64,000 nucleotides of DNA from Nocardioides marinus (GTDB lineage Bacteria > Actinomycetota > Actinomycetes > Propionibacteriales > Nocardioidaceae). The stretch lies in the NCBI RefSeq assembly GCF_013408145.1, contig NZ_JACBZI010000001.1, positions 930,001-994,000 on the forward strand, written 5' to 3'. The translations under genes and the position numbers were made by a program. Below are positions 57,123 through 64,000 of this stretch, in pieces. Below the pieces are notes generated by a model. The model was not told the origin of the DNA. It did no database searches and saw only the letters and a program-made list of their open reading frames with translations. Each line of letters opens with the position of its first letter. Position 1 is the stretch's first letter.

Positions 57123-60100
57123 ATGAAGAAGCTGCTGCTCGCGGGACTGCCCGTCCTGATCATCTTCATGGGGCTTCCGCTCCTCGTCAGCTTGATGGTG
57201 GTGATGAGCACCACCGCGGCCGCCGAGTGCCGCACGCAGACCAACCAGACCGGACCCACCGAGCTCGGTGACCTCGGTGCCATCGACGGCCCGGTGGGCG
57301 GCCCGGTCAAGGGCAAGATCACCATGGCGCAGGCCAACATCCCGCGCCGCTCCGGCCTCGACGGGTTCCGGGCCTCGATGCCCAAGGTGCTGTCCAAGAA
57401 CCCGGAGTTCGTCACCCTCAACGAGGCCGGCGGCTGGAGCCTGGCGCAGATCGAAGCAGCTGCTCCCGGCTACTCCGCCTTCCGGGTGGAGGCAGCCGCC
57501 GGCACCGGCGCCGGTGCCGAGCAGGCCGTGGGCAACATCGTGCTCTGGAAGAGCTCGACCTGGACGAAGGTCAACGGCGGCCGGGTCCAGCTCGTCGACG
57601 ACGACAAGACCTTCTACGACGGCCGCCCCGTCACCTGGGACCGCTTCGCGACGTGGGTGATGCTGCGCCGCGCCGACGGCGCCGTGGTCTCGGTGGTCTC
57701 CACCCACCACATGACCAACCCGCACCGTTGGCCGAAGCAGCACGGCAACCCGCCGCTGACCCGGCCCCAGCAGTACGGCGCCGGAATGGACATCCTGCTG
57801 CAGCTGCGCAACTCGCTGGCCGCCCACGGTCCGGTGCTGATCGGCGGCGACACGAACACCCAGGCCTCCTACACCGACATCCCCTGGACGGCGGCCGCGA
57901 AGATGAAGGCCGCCGGCTACGGATGGCACAACCACGGCGTCGACTTCATCTTCTTCCCGCACCACCAGGGCGCCCGTCTCGAGCAGGGCTGGGACGGCAC
58001 GATGGTGTCGGATCACCACTGGCTCTCGGCTCGCATCGCGATGAACGGCGCCGGCCCGGAGAGCGCGCCCGAGACCACCACCACGACCGACGGGATCGTG
58101 CCCGCGGCGACCACCGCCCGGACGTCCGCCGAGCCGCCGGCCGGCGACGTGCTCGCCCAGCTGATGCGGCTGCGGTTCGCGTCCAACTACCCGACCATGA
58201 CCGCCGAGCAGGCCCGCGACGCGATCACCATCGCCCAGGTCGCCCGCGACCTCGAGATTCCCCGCTACGGGCTGCAGATCGCGATCGCCGCCGCGATCCA
58301 GGAGTCCAAGCTGGTCAACCTCACCGGAGGTGACCGCGACTCCGGCGGCCTGTTCCAGCAGCGCCCCTCGGCCGGCTGGGGAAGCCGGGCCGAGATCACC
58401 AACCCCGTCCTCGCGGCCCGCGCGTTCTTCGGCCAGGCCCAGCACACCGGCAACCCCGGCCTCCTCGACATCCCCGGCTGGCAGAACATGCCGCTCACCC
58501 AGGCCGTGCAGGCCGTCCAGCGCTCGGGCTACCCCGACGCCTACGCCCAGTGGGAGGACGTCGCCGGCGACATCACCGATCTGCTCGGCGGCGACCTGCC
58601 GGACCTGCCCGACGACGGCTCCACCACGAACGTCGCCAACTGCCAGGGCGAGACCGTCAACCCCATCACCGTCGGCACCCTCAACCTGCTCGGCGCCGGC
58701 CACACCGACAAGCCGGGGGAGCGGCCCGGGTACGACACCTGGGACAAGCGACTGCCCGGCGCCATGCGCACGATCGAGAACGCCGGCGTCACGATCGCCG
58801 GCCTCCAGGAGGTGCATGGCCCGCAGGCTCAGGCGCTGGAGAACCAGTACGCGGCCAAGTGGGGGATCTACCCGGCCAGCGGGAAGGCACAGAACCGGGT
58901 GATCTGGGACCGCAACGAGTGGGAGCAGACCGACGGGCGCCTCGTCGACATCCCGTACTTCGGCGGCAAGGACGTCGGCATGCCCCTGGTGCAGCTGACC
59001 TCGACGACCACCGGGCAGGTGATCTGGGTCTGGAGCATCCACAACCCGGCCAACACTCAAGGAAACGCCGCCGGGCACCGCCAGGAGGCGCTGCGCCGCC
59101 AGTTGGCCACGATGACCGAGCTCGCCGGCACCGGCACCCCTGCGGTGATCCTGGGCGACTTCAACGACGGCAAGGACGGCAACAACTCCTCGCACTGCGC
59201 ACTGACCCCTGAGCTGAGCAACGCCTTCGGCGGCTCTGCCGACCCCTGCAAGGAGCCCAAGCAGGACGCGCCGATCGACCACGTCTACGGCGCGAACCTC
59301 ACCTGGGCCAGCGCCGCGGTCGACACCAGCACCCAGGCCAGCAAGATCGCTGACCACCCGCTGGTGACCGCCACCACCGCCGGCAGCAGCGCCGGGTGCG
59401 CAGTCGACTCCGACACCGCGGAGGCCAAGTACAACCTCGGCCCGGTCAAGCCGCAGCTGACCCAGCTGGTCAACATCCTCGGCCCCATGTTCGACATCAA
59501 GACCGTCGGCGGCTACCGCGAGAGCGCCACCGACCCCAACGGCCACCCGGCCGGGCTCGCGGCCGACTTCATGGTGCCACTCAGCGCGGCGGGCCGCGCG
59601 CAGGGCGACCGTCTCGCCGCCTACGCCAAGGCCAATGCCCAGAAGCTCGGCATCGACTACATCATCTGGTACCAGCGGATCTGGTCGGTCGCCCGCGCAG
59701 GCGAGGGCTGGCGGCCGATGGAGGACCGGGGGAGCGCTACCGAGAACCACCTCGACCATGTCCACATCAACGTCAAGCCCGGCGCCTCCGTCCAGCCGGT
59801 CGGCCTCGAGGGCGCCTCCTGCGACGAGGTCGTCTATCCGGTGCCCGCGCAGTACGTCGGGACCGACAACCACAACTGGCACGAGACCGGCCCTTACTGG
59901 TCCAAGTGGCACACCGGCACCGACTTCTCCGCACCCTGCGGAACCACCGTCTACGCCGCCCACGCCGGCACCATCGAGATCGACACCACTCGGCGTTGGG
60001 CTGGGCCGCAGCTGGTCAAGGTCACCACCGGCGCCGGGTCCCTGACCACCTGGTACGCCCACATGGCGACCGTCAGCGTCAGCCGCGGCCAGACCGTCGC

Positions 60101-60263
60101 AGCCGGCGAGCCGATCGGCCAGATCGGCAAGGAGGGCAACGTCTCCGGCTGCCACCTCCACTTCGAGGTCCACCTCAAGAACGGCTCCATCTACGGCCCC
60201 GACAACGTCGATCCCTCGGCTTGGCTCGCAGAGAACGCATCACGCCCGAGCCGCGCCGTGTGA
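57123..60263 (+). CDS. five-domain surface enzyme: two EEP domains, lytic-type domain, M15/ARB-like domain, M23 peptidase
   Basis: 1046 residues, N-terminal anchor ~5-32. EEP domain 1 (~65-305): NEAGGW, STHHM (H195/196), GGDTNTQ, SDHHWLSA (H298/299). Lysozyme-like domain (~342-485): ALQIAIAAAIQESKLVN, GGLFQQRP. EEP domain 2 (~515-752): GLQEVHG, WSIHNP, LGDFNDG, IADHPLV. ARB_07466-like domain (~765-890): GLAADFMVP, NHLDHVHINV. M23 endopeptidase (~895-1035): H930 and D934 (HTGTDFS), HLHFE (1011-1015). All catalytic signatures are intact. It likely opens peptidoglycan for the transfer channel; what the two EEP domains cut is unknown. Confidence 0.85.
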   Translation: MKKLLLAGLPVLIIFMGLPLLVSLMVVMSTTAAAECRTQTNQTGPTELGDLGAIDGPVGGPVKGKITMAQANIPRRSGLDGFRASMPKVLSKNPEFVTLNEAGGWSLAQIEAAAPGYSAFRVEAAAGTGAGAEQAVGNIVLWKSSTWTKVNGGRVQLVDDDKTFYDGRPVTWDRFATWVMLRRADGAVVSVVSTHHMTNPHRWPKQHGNPPLTRPQQYGAGMDILLQLRNSLAAHGPVLIGGDTNTQASYTDIPWTAAAKMKAAGYGWHNHGVDFIFFPHHQGARLEQGWDGTMVSDHHWLSARIAMNGAGPESAPETTTTTDGIVPAATTARTSAEPPAGDVLAQLMRLRFASNYPTMTAEQARDAITIAQVARDLEIPRYGLQIAIAAAIQESKLVNLTGGDRDSGGLFQQRPSAGWGSRAEITNPVLAARAFFGQAQHTGNPGLLDIPGWQNMPLTQAVQAVQRSGYPDAYAQWEDVAGDITDLLGGDLPDLPDDGSTTNVANCQGETVNPITVGTLNLLGAGHTDKPGERPGYDTWDKRLPGAMRTIENAGVTIAGLQEVHGPQAQALENQYAAKWGIYPASGKAQNRVIWDRNEWEQTDGRLVDIPYFGGKDVGMPLVQLTSTTTGQVIWVWSIHNPANTQGNAAGHRQEALRRQLATMTELAGTGTPAVILGDFNDGKDGNNSSHCALTPELSNAFGGSADPCKEPKQDAPIDHVYGANLTWASAAVDTSTQASKIADHPLVTATTAGSSAGCAVDSDTAEAKYNLGPVKPQLTQLVNILGPMFDIKTVGGYRESATDPNGHPAGLAADFMVPLSAAGRAQGDRLAAYAKANAQKLGIDYIIWYQRIWSVARAGEGWRPMEDRGSATENHLDHVHINVKPGASVQPVGLEGASCDEVVYPVPAQYVGTDNHNWHETGPYWSKWHTGTDFSAPCGTTVYAAHAGTIEIDTTRRWAGPQLVKVTTGAGSLTTWYAHMATVSVSRGQTVAAGEPIGQIGKEGNVSGCHLHFEVHLKNGSIYGPDNVDPSAWLAENASRPSRAV

Positions 60264-60296
60264 TCGCACCGGAGCACTGACGGCACATAGGTGACC
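60259..60296 (+). promoter_or_regulatory. element-wide composite motif, copy 8 (coupling-protein operon)
   Basis: TGTGATCGC, then exactly 31 bp from its start GGTGACCAGCG preceded by CACATA. It begins at the stop of the five-domain enzyme gene and lies 45 bp before the ATG at 60341, so it could give the last four transfer genes their own promoter. Confidence 0.65.
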
Positions 60297-60340
60297 AGCG
60301 AGGCCCAACGACCCACGACCGCCTGGAGGTGGCGAGACCG

Positions 60341-60943
60341 ATGCAGCGTGAGCGACGACGAGACCCCTACCCGTGGACCTGGGAGATCCCCGTAGCGGTG
60401 GCCTTGGCGACCCTGTTCGTCAGTGTCATCGGCATCCAGCTCGGACGATCAGTCGCCAATCTGCTCGCCGGCGCCGGATGGACATGGCCCGACGCCAACG
60501 CCGGCGCGTTCCCCTCACCCATCGGCACCGCCTTCTGGACCAGCCTTCCTGGCGTCCTCGGCGGACACGCCGACGCCGGGCTGCCGAGCCCCACGTCCGA
60601 CGGTCTGGCCGGTAGCGGCCTGGTCTGGGTCAGCCTCGCCCTGGCCGAGGTCGCGCTGCTCACCGCGACCATCTGGCTCGGCGCGCGGGCCTACCAGCGC
60701 TGGGGCCCGGGCCGCATGCGAGGCATGGCGACCGCAGCCGAGGCCGAGAAGCTGCTCGGCGTCACCCGGCTCCGCAAGGTCGCCGGCATCGTCCGCCCGG
60801 ACCTCTACGGCAAGCACGCCGCCGCGACACCGGCACCGGTCCAGCGCACCGCCGGCGACCTCACCGAACAACCCGGCCCGCAGCTGGGCCACGGCCTCAG
60901 CCCGTGGCTCCTGGACGGCCGCCGAACGAAGGAAGACCGATGA
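60341..60943 (+). CDS. membrane protein preceding the coupling ATPase
   Basis: 200 residues from the ATG with GGAGGTG upstream. Two membrane helices (~18-42, IPVAVALATLFVSVIGIQLG, and ~92-113, LVWVSLALAEVALLTATIWL) around an extracytoplasmic loop; cytoplasmic C-terminus. In actinobacterial ICEs this gene type provides the membrane part for a T4CP that lacks its own helices, which is the case here. Role inferred. Confidence 0.65.
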   Translation: MQRERRRDPYPWTWEIPVAVALATLFVSVIGIQLGRSVANLLAGAGWTWPDANAGAFPSPIGTAFWTSLPGVLGGHADAGLPSPTSDGLAGSGLVWVSLALAEVALLTATIWLGARAYQRWGPGRMRGMATAAEAEKLLGVTRLRKVAGIVRPDLYGKHAAATPAPVQRTAGDLTEQPGPQLGHGLSPWLLDGRRTKEDR

Positions 60944-61224
60944 GCAACGAGACCCCACTGCACGGCAACCCGTCACTTCGCACCTGCGGCCGCCGTCGGA
61001 GCGGCATCAGCTGTCGCCGCCGCGGACACCGGCCGGTCCTCGTCGAGCGCCACTACTACGTGGCTGCCGGCCAGGTGGAACTCCTCTGCGAGGCGCGCGA
61101 CCTGCTGTCCGACGCCTCTTTCCTGCTCCTCGGTCGCCGAGCAGAAGAACGCCACGGCCGTGCGGTGATCTGCCGTCGCTGCCTCGCCCCGAGCGGGGAC
61201 ACCGTTCCCGAGGTGGCGCGATGA
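60940..61224 (+). CDS. small Arg/Cys-rich protein
   Basis: 94 residues, ATGA overlaps on both ends. Cys at ~16, 25, 50, 78 and 81 (RTCGRRRSGISC, VICRRCLAP) could form a zinc site; a central helix (VELLCEARDLLSDASFLLLG) lies between them. No family recognised. Co-transcribed with the coupling ATPase. Confidence 0.55.
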   Translation: MSNETPLHGNPSLRTCGRRRSGISCRRRGHRPVLVERHYYVAAGQVELLCEARDLLSDASFLLLGRRAEERHGRAVICRRCLAPSGDTVPEVAR

Positions 61225-62699
61225 AGCTGAGGTTCGACCCCTGGGACGTGGGCTGGCGCATCGGTGATGCCCACGAGCCGCGAGGCGGCGAGCTGTGGGT
61301 GCCGTGGGACCGCACCGCCGGCGTAATCGGCCCGCAGGGATCCGGCAAGACCCTCGACCTGCTCACCCCTGCGCTGCTCGGCGCTCCGGGTGCCGCCCTG
61401 GTGACACTGACGAAGGTCGAGGACCTGCTGCTCAGCCTGACCGAGCGTTCCCGCGACGACCGGCCGTGCGTGGTGCTCGACCCCTTCGGACTGGCCGAGG
61501 GCGTCGTCGACGAGCTGATCTGGGACCCGATCGCCGGCTGCGTGGACCCCAAGGTCGCCGAGCGACGCGCCAAGGCTTTCACCGCCGGCACCGTCAAGGG
61601 CGCGATCACCGGCGGCACCGGCGACGATGCTGCGCGGTTCTACGCCGCCGAGTCCGCGAAGGTGCTGCAGGGCTACTTCCACGCCGCGGCGCTGACCGGT
61701 AGGACGCTCGAGGACGTGCTGCAGTGGGTCGCCAACCCCACCGCAGCCACCCAGCCGATGGAGATCTTGCGGCGGCACCCGCACGCTGAGCCGTTCTGGC
61801 ACGGCCTCCTGCACGGTGCGCTGAACGGTGACGACCGCACCGCCGGCAACACCGTCACCACGGTGCAGCAGGCGGTCTCGCTGTTCTTCCAGGCCGACAT
61901 CCGCCGCCGCTGCATTCCCAGCCCCGGACGTCCCGCCACCGACCTCGCCGGCGTGATCCGTCGACGCGGCACCATCTACCTGCTCGGCCGCGAAGACCCC
62001 TACGCCTCGGCCAGCCCGCTGATGACCGCCGTGGCCGAGCACGTCTTGGACACCGGCCTGCTGCTGGCCAACAGCTCCCCGTGGGGCGGCCGGCTGTGCC
62101 CGCCCCTGGTCTCGGTGCTCGATGAGCTGCCCTCGACCGCACCGCTGCCGACCCTGCGCACCCGGATGGCCAACGAGCGTGCCCTGGGCCTGTCGTTCAT
62201 CTGGGCCGCCCAGACTCGGCCCCAGCTGACCAGCATCTTCGGCGAGCACGAGGCCCGGGCGCTTCTCGGGCTCACCAACACGCTGGTGATGTTCGGCGGG
62301 TCGAAGGACGTCGCGTTCAACCAGGAGATCTCCGACCTGCTGGGAACCGTCCGCATCGGCCGCGTCACCCACTCCACCGGCGGGTTCAACGGCGGCGGCC
62401 GCAACTTCTCCGGCGACGACATCCCCATCATGCGGCCCGAGGAGGTCCGCCAGCTGCCCGAGCGGCGGGCCCTGGTGATCGCCGAGAACGGCAAGCCGAT
62501 CATCGCCAAGCTGCACCGCTGCGTGGAGGGCAAGGCCGGCGAGCGGCTCCTGGCCGACCAGCGGGCGCTGCGCGCGCGGCTCACCAACGACCGCCGCATG
62601 GTCATCACCCCCGAGGCCCGGGCGACCGCCGCGCTCGTCGAGGCGCGCCGTCTCGGCTTCGTCGACGACGACACCGAACCGACAAGGAGTGAGCTGTGA
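61221..62699 (+). CDS. VirD4/TraG-type coupling ATPase (T4CP)
   Basis: 492 residues, cytoplasmic, without N-terminal membrane helices. Walker A VIGPQGSGKTLDLL (K43), Walker B PPLVSVLDELPSTAPL, and the VirD4 motif-3 region LGLSFIWAAQTRPQL. Near the C-terminus: GTVRIGRVTHSTGG and EEVRQLPERRALVI, the usual TraG/VirD4 ending. Delivers the DNA substrate to the channel; membrane attachment is probably via the 60341 protein. Four-base overlaps with both neighbours. Confidence 0.9.
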   Translation: MKLRFDPWDVGWRIGDAHEPRGGELWVPWDRTAGVIGPQGSGKTLDLLTPALLGAPGAALVTLTKVEDLLLSLTERSRDDRPCVVLDPFGLAEGVVDELIWDPIAGCVDPKVAERRAKAFTAGTVKGAITGGTGDDAARFYAAESAKVLQGYFHAAALTGRTLEDVLQWVANPTAATQPMEILRRHPHAEPFWHGLLHGALNGDDRTAGNTVTTVQQAVSLFFQADIRRRCIPSPGRPATDLAGVIRRRGTIYLLGREDPYASASPLMTAVAEHVLDTGLLLANSSPWGGRLCPPLVSVLDELPSTAPLPTLRTRMANERALGLSFIWAAQTRPQLTSIFGEHEARALLGLTNTLVMFGGSKDVAFNQEISDLLGTVRIGRVTHSTGGFNGGGRNFSGDDIPIMRPEEVRQLPERRALVIAENGKPIIAKLHRCVEGKAGERLLADQRALRARLTNDRRMVITPEARATAALVEARRLGFVDDDTEPTRSEL

Positions 62700-63394
62700 C
62701 GACCGAACAGGCCCGACGGGCCGCGCCCAGTCCGATGGTGTTCCCGTTCCCCGTGCCTGTGGAGCAGGTCCGGTTGGCCTACCGCGAGCTCCACATTGCC
62801 ATCAACGGCACCGAGGAGGAGAAGAAGGCTCTGGGCCACCACGCCCTGCTGCCGCGGCCCTGGGAGCCGGCTACGTGCCTGGACCCCGAGCTGCGGTACC
62901 AGCTGTGGGAGTGGCTCGAGGACGTCGTGGCCTGGCTCAACCGCGAGTACGCCTGGGACGTCTCCGGGCTCATCCCCAGCTGCTGGCCCCTGCACCCGCA
63001 CATGGTCCACGAGATCGCGGTGCTGGCCGACCAGCGCCGCCGCGCTGGGCTGGCCATGACCAGCGACGCGCTCGAGGAGTGGCACCGCTACTGCCTGCCC
63101 GCCTTCACCGACCGCATGCGCAACCGGCTGCGGGCCCACTGCGACGACGAGCACAAGAGTTGGCCGGCCAAGCCGCGACACAACGAGCACCTGGGCGAGG
63201 CCAGCACCCAGCGGCGTGAGAACGCCTTCGCCCGCGACGTCGACGCGCTGCCCGCCAACCGACGGGCCTATGAGCAGCCCGAACCGGTCGGTCGACCGCG
63301 CTTGGTCGAGGTCGACCTGGACACCGGTGAGATCAAGGACGACCTGCTCGGTGCGCAGCCGCGCACCCGTACTGAGAAGGAGCCGCGCGACTAG
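62696..63394 (+). CDS. DUF4913-like protein, last gene of the transfer operon
   Basis: 232 residues from GTG. Central block LWEWLEDVVAWLNREYAWDV followed by IPSCWPLHPHMVHEIAVLAD matches the DUF4913 pattern known from actinobacterial plasmids and ICEs; a disordered Arg/Glu tail follows. Cytoplasmic, function unknown. Ends the run of overlapping genes. Confidence 0.68.
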   Translation: MTTEQARRAAPSPMVFPFPVPVEQVRLAYRELHIAINGTEEEKKALGHHALLPRPWEPATCLDPELRYQLWEWLEDVVAWLNREYAWDVSGLIPSCWPLHPHMVHEIAVLADQRRRAGLAMTSDALEEWHRYCLPAFTDRMRNRLRAHCDDEHKSWPAKPRHNEHLGEASTQRRENAFARDVDALPANRRAYEQPEPVGRPRLVEVDLDTGEIKDDLLGAQPRTRTEKEPRD

Positions 63395-63405
63395 TCAAGC
63401 GATCC

Positions 63406-63424
63406 ATTGATTCTACTGATCAAT
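63406..63424. promoter_or_regulatory. inverted repeat ATTGAT-N7-ATCAAT in an AT-rich gap
   Basis: Perfect 6-bp arms in the 166-bp gap 63395-63560, which is distinctly AT-rich. A further TTGATTTGG follows at 63432. Likely operator/promoter of the dioxygenase gene, and possibly a seam between transfer genes and catabolic cargo. Confidence 0.45.
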
Positions 63425-63560
63425 TCGCCTTGATTTGGTCTTTGTGTTACTGGCCACAGGATCGTTAGCGTCTTACGACGGAGCCACTATGCGCAATCGA
63501 AATTCGCAGCGAAAGGGCTCCAGCGGGCACGACCAAGCATTCGACGAGGGCGAGGAAAAG

Positions 63561-64000
63561 ATGACAATCGGCGAGACGGTCTCTGACGGTGCGCTCACCG
63601 AACTGAGTCGGTGGAGTGATCGCGTCCTGGAGGACCGGGTTCATCGAACCCTCTACACCGATCCGGCCGTGTTCGAGGAGGAGATCGTCAAGGTCTTCGG
63701 CGGACAGTCGTGGGTCTACCTGGCCCACGAGTCTCAGTTGCCGAAGCCCCACTCCTATCTCTCGGTGCGGATGGGCCAGCGGCCGCTGCTCCTGACACGA
63801 GACCGCAACGGCGCCCTCCACGGCATCTTTAACCGATGCACACACCGCGGCGCGACCATCTGCCGCGACGAGGCCGGGGTTGCCAAGAGCTTCCAGTGCC
63901 CGTACCACGGATGGACGTTCCGCAACACCGGGGAGCTGGTCGGCGCGCCGTGGCCCGAGGGCTATGGGATGGACTTCGACAAGTCGCAGTTCGGCCTGCT
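63561..64000 (+). CDS. Rieske aromatic-ring-hydroxylating dioxygenase, large subunit (3' truncated)
   Basis: About 147 residues of an oxygenase alpha subunit; an in-frame ATG at 63489 is an alternative start. The Rieske [2Fe-2S] ligands are complete: C93-x-H95 (FNRCTHRGA) and C113-x-x-H116 (FQCPYHGWTF). The flanking pattern SWVYLAHESQLPKPHSYLSV resembles benzoate/anthranilate- and PAH-type alpha subunits. Catalytic non-haem iron residues lie beyond the window. With ferredoxin and reductase partners it would insert O2 into an aromatic ring. Confidence 0.88.
   Translation, partial: MTIGETVSDGALTELSRWSDRVLEDRVHRTLYTDPAVFEEEIVKVFGGQSWVYLAHESQLPKPHSYLSVRMGQRPLLLTRDRNGALHGIFNRCTHRGATICRDEAGVAKSFQCPYHGWTFRNTGELVGAPWPEGYGMDFDKSQFGL

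Noticed and set aside
57060..60173. 1037-codon open frame on the minus strand
   Set aside because: Antisense shadow of the five-domain enzyme; its translation is Val/Gly/Asp/Arg low-complexity, typical of the complement of high-GC coding DNA.
63395..64000. Right attachment site of the element
   Set aside because: Searched for any stretch resembling tRNA bases 2605-2646 here and found none.

Overview
High-GC actinobacterial DNA, most like Nocardioidaceae. The evidence is a UPF0182 membrane protein, a mycothiol-dependent isomerase-type protein, GTG and ATGA start habits, and an initiator tRNA. Apart from the first ~2.6 kb, the window reads as one large integrative and conjugative element (ICE) inserted at the 3' end of an initiator tRNA-Met gene. 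The integrase is next to the tRNA and points toward it. No second copy of the tRNA 3' end was found, so the far boundary probably lies beyond base 64000.

Layout. 1-2.5 kb: chromosomal flank (3' part of a UPF0182 gene), terminator, tRNA-fMet. 2.8-4.4 kb: tyrosine integrase and an excisionase-like HTH protein. 4.5-14.3 kb: maintenance and regulatory block, mostly on the minus strand, with many small unknown genes, a secreted staphylococcal-type nuclease, a protein made of two DnaA domain-IV modules, an AAA ATPase and a double-HTH regulator. 14.6-26.3 kb: a complete Tad/Flp-type pilus operon (CpaB, TadZ/CpaE, TadA, TadB, TadC, Flp pilin, three TadE-like proteins, a giant LysM/BTAD membrane protein, a lipoprotein and a PKD-like exported protein), closed by two terminators. 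26.8-36.4 kb: defence island with a type I restriction-modification system carrying an inserted PD-(D/E)XK gene, plus a convergent DUF262/FRG pair. 36.5-46.9 kb: mercury/organomercury resistance island (merR, merA, merB, MerC-like, TlpA-like, CcdA, MerT-like, a second flavin disulfide reductase), followed by TrmO-like, YciI, MarR and mycothiol-type genes; an imperfect ~94-bp direct repeat flanks it. 47.9-63.4 kb: conjugative type IV secretion operon with a sigma-like regulator, VirB8-, VirB6- and VirB4-like proteins, a five-domain nuclease/cell-wall enzyme, and a VirD4-type coupling ATPase. 63.6 kb to the end: start of a Rieske aromatic-ring-hydroxylating dioxygenase gene, possibly catabolic cargo.

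How it fits together. Eight non-coding or gene-end sites carry the same composite motif: GGTGATCGC, then about 31 bp from its start a second box ACATAGGTGACC. In every case it lies in sense orientation 17-127 bp before a start codon, in the integration, maintenance, pilus and secretion modules alike. It looks like an element-wide promoter or operator that would co-regulate excision, pilus and transfer. The sigma-like protein at 47919-48872 is a candidate reader. Three DnaA-box-like sequences lie in the same left block as the tandem DnaA domain-IV protein, suggesting element replication control. No relaxase was recognised in the window.
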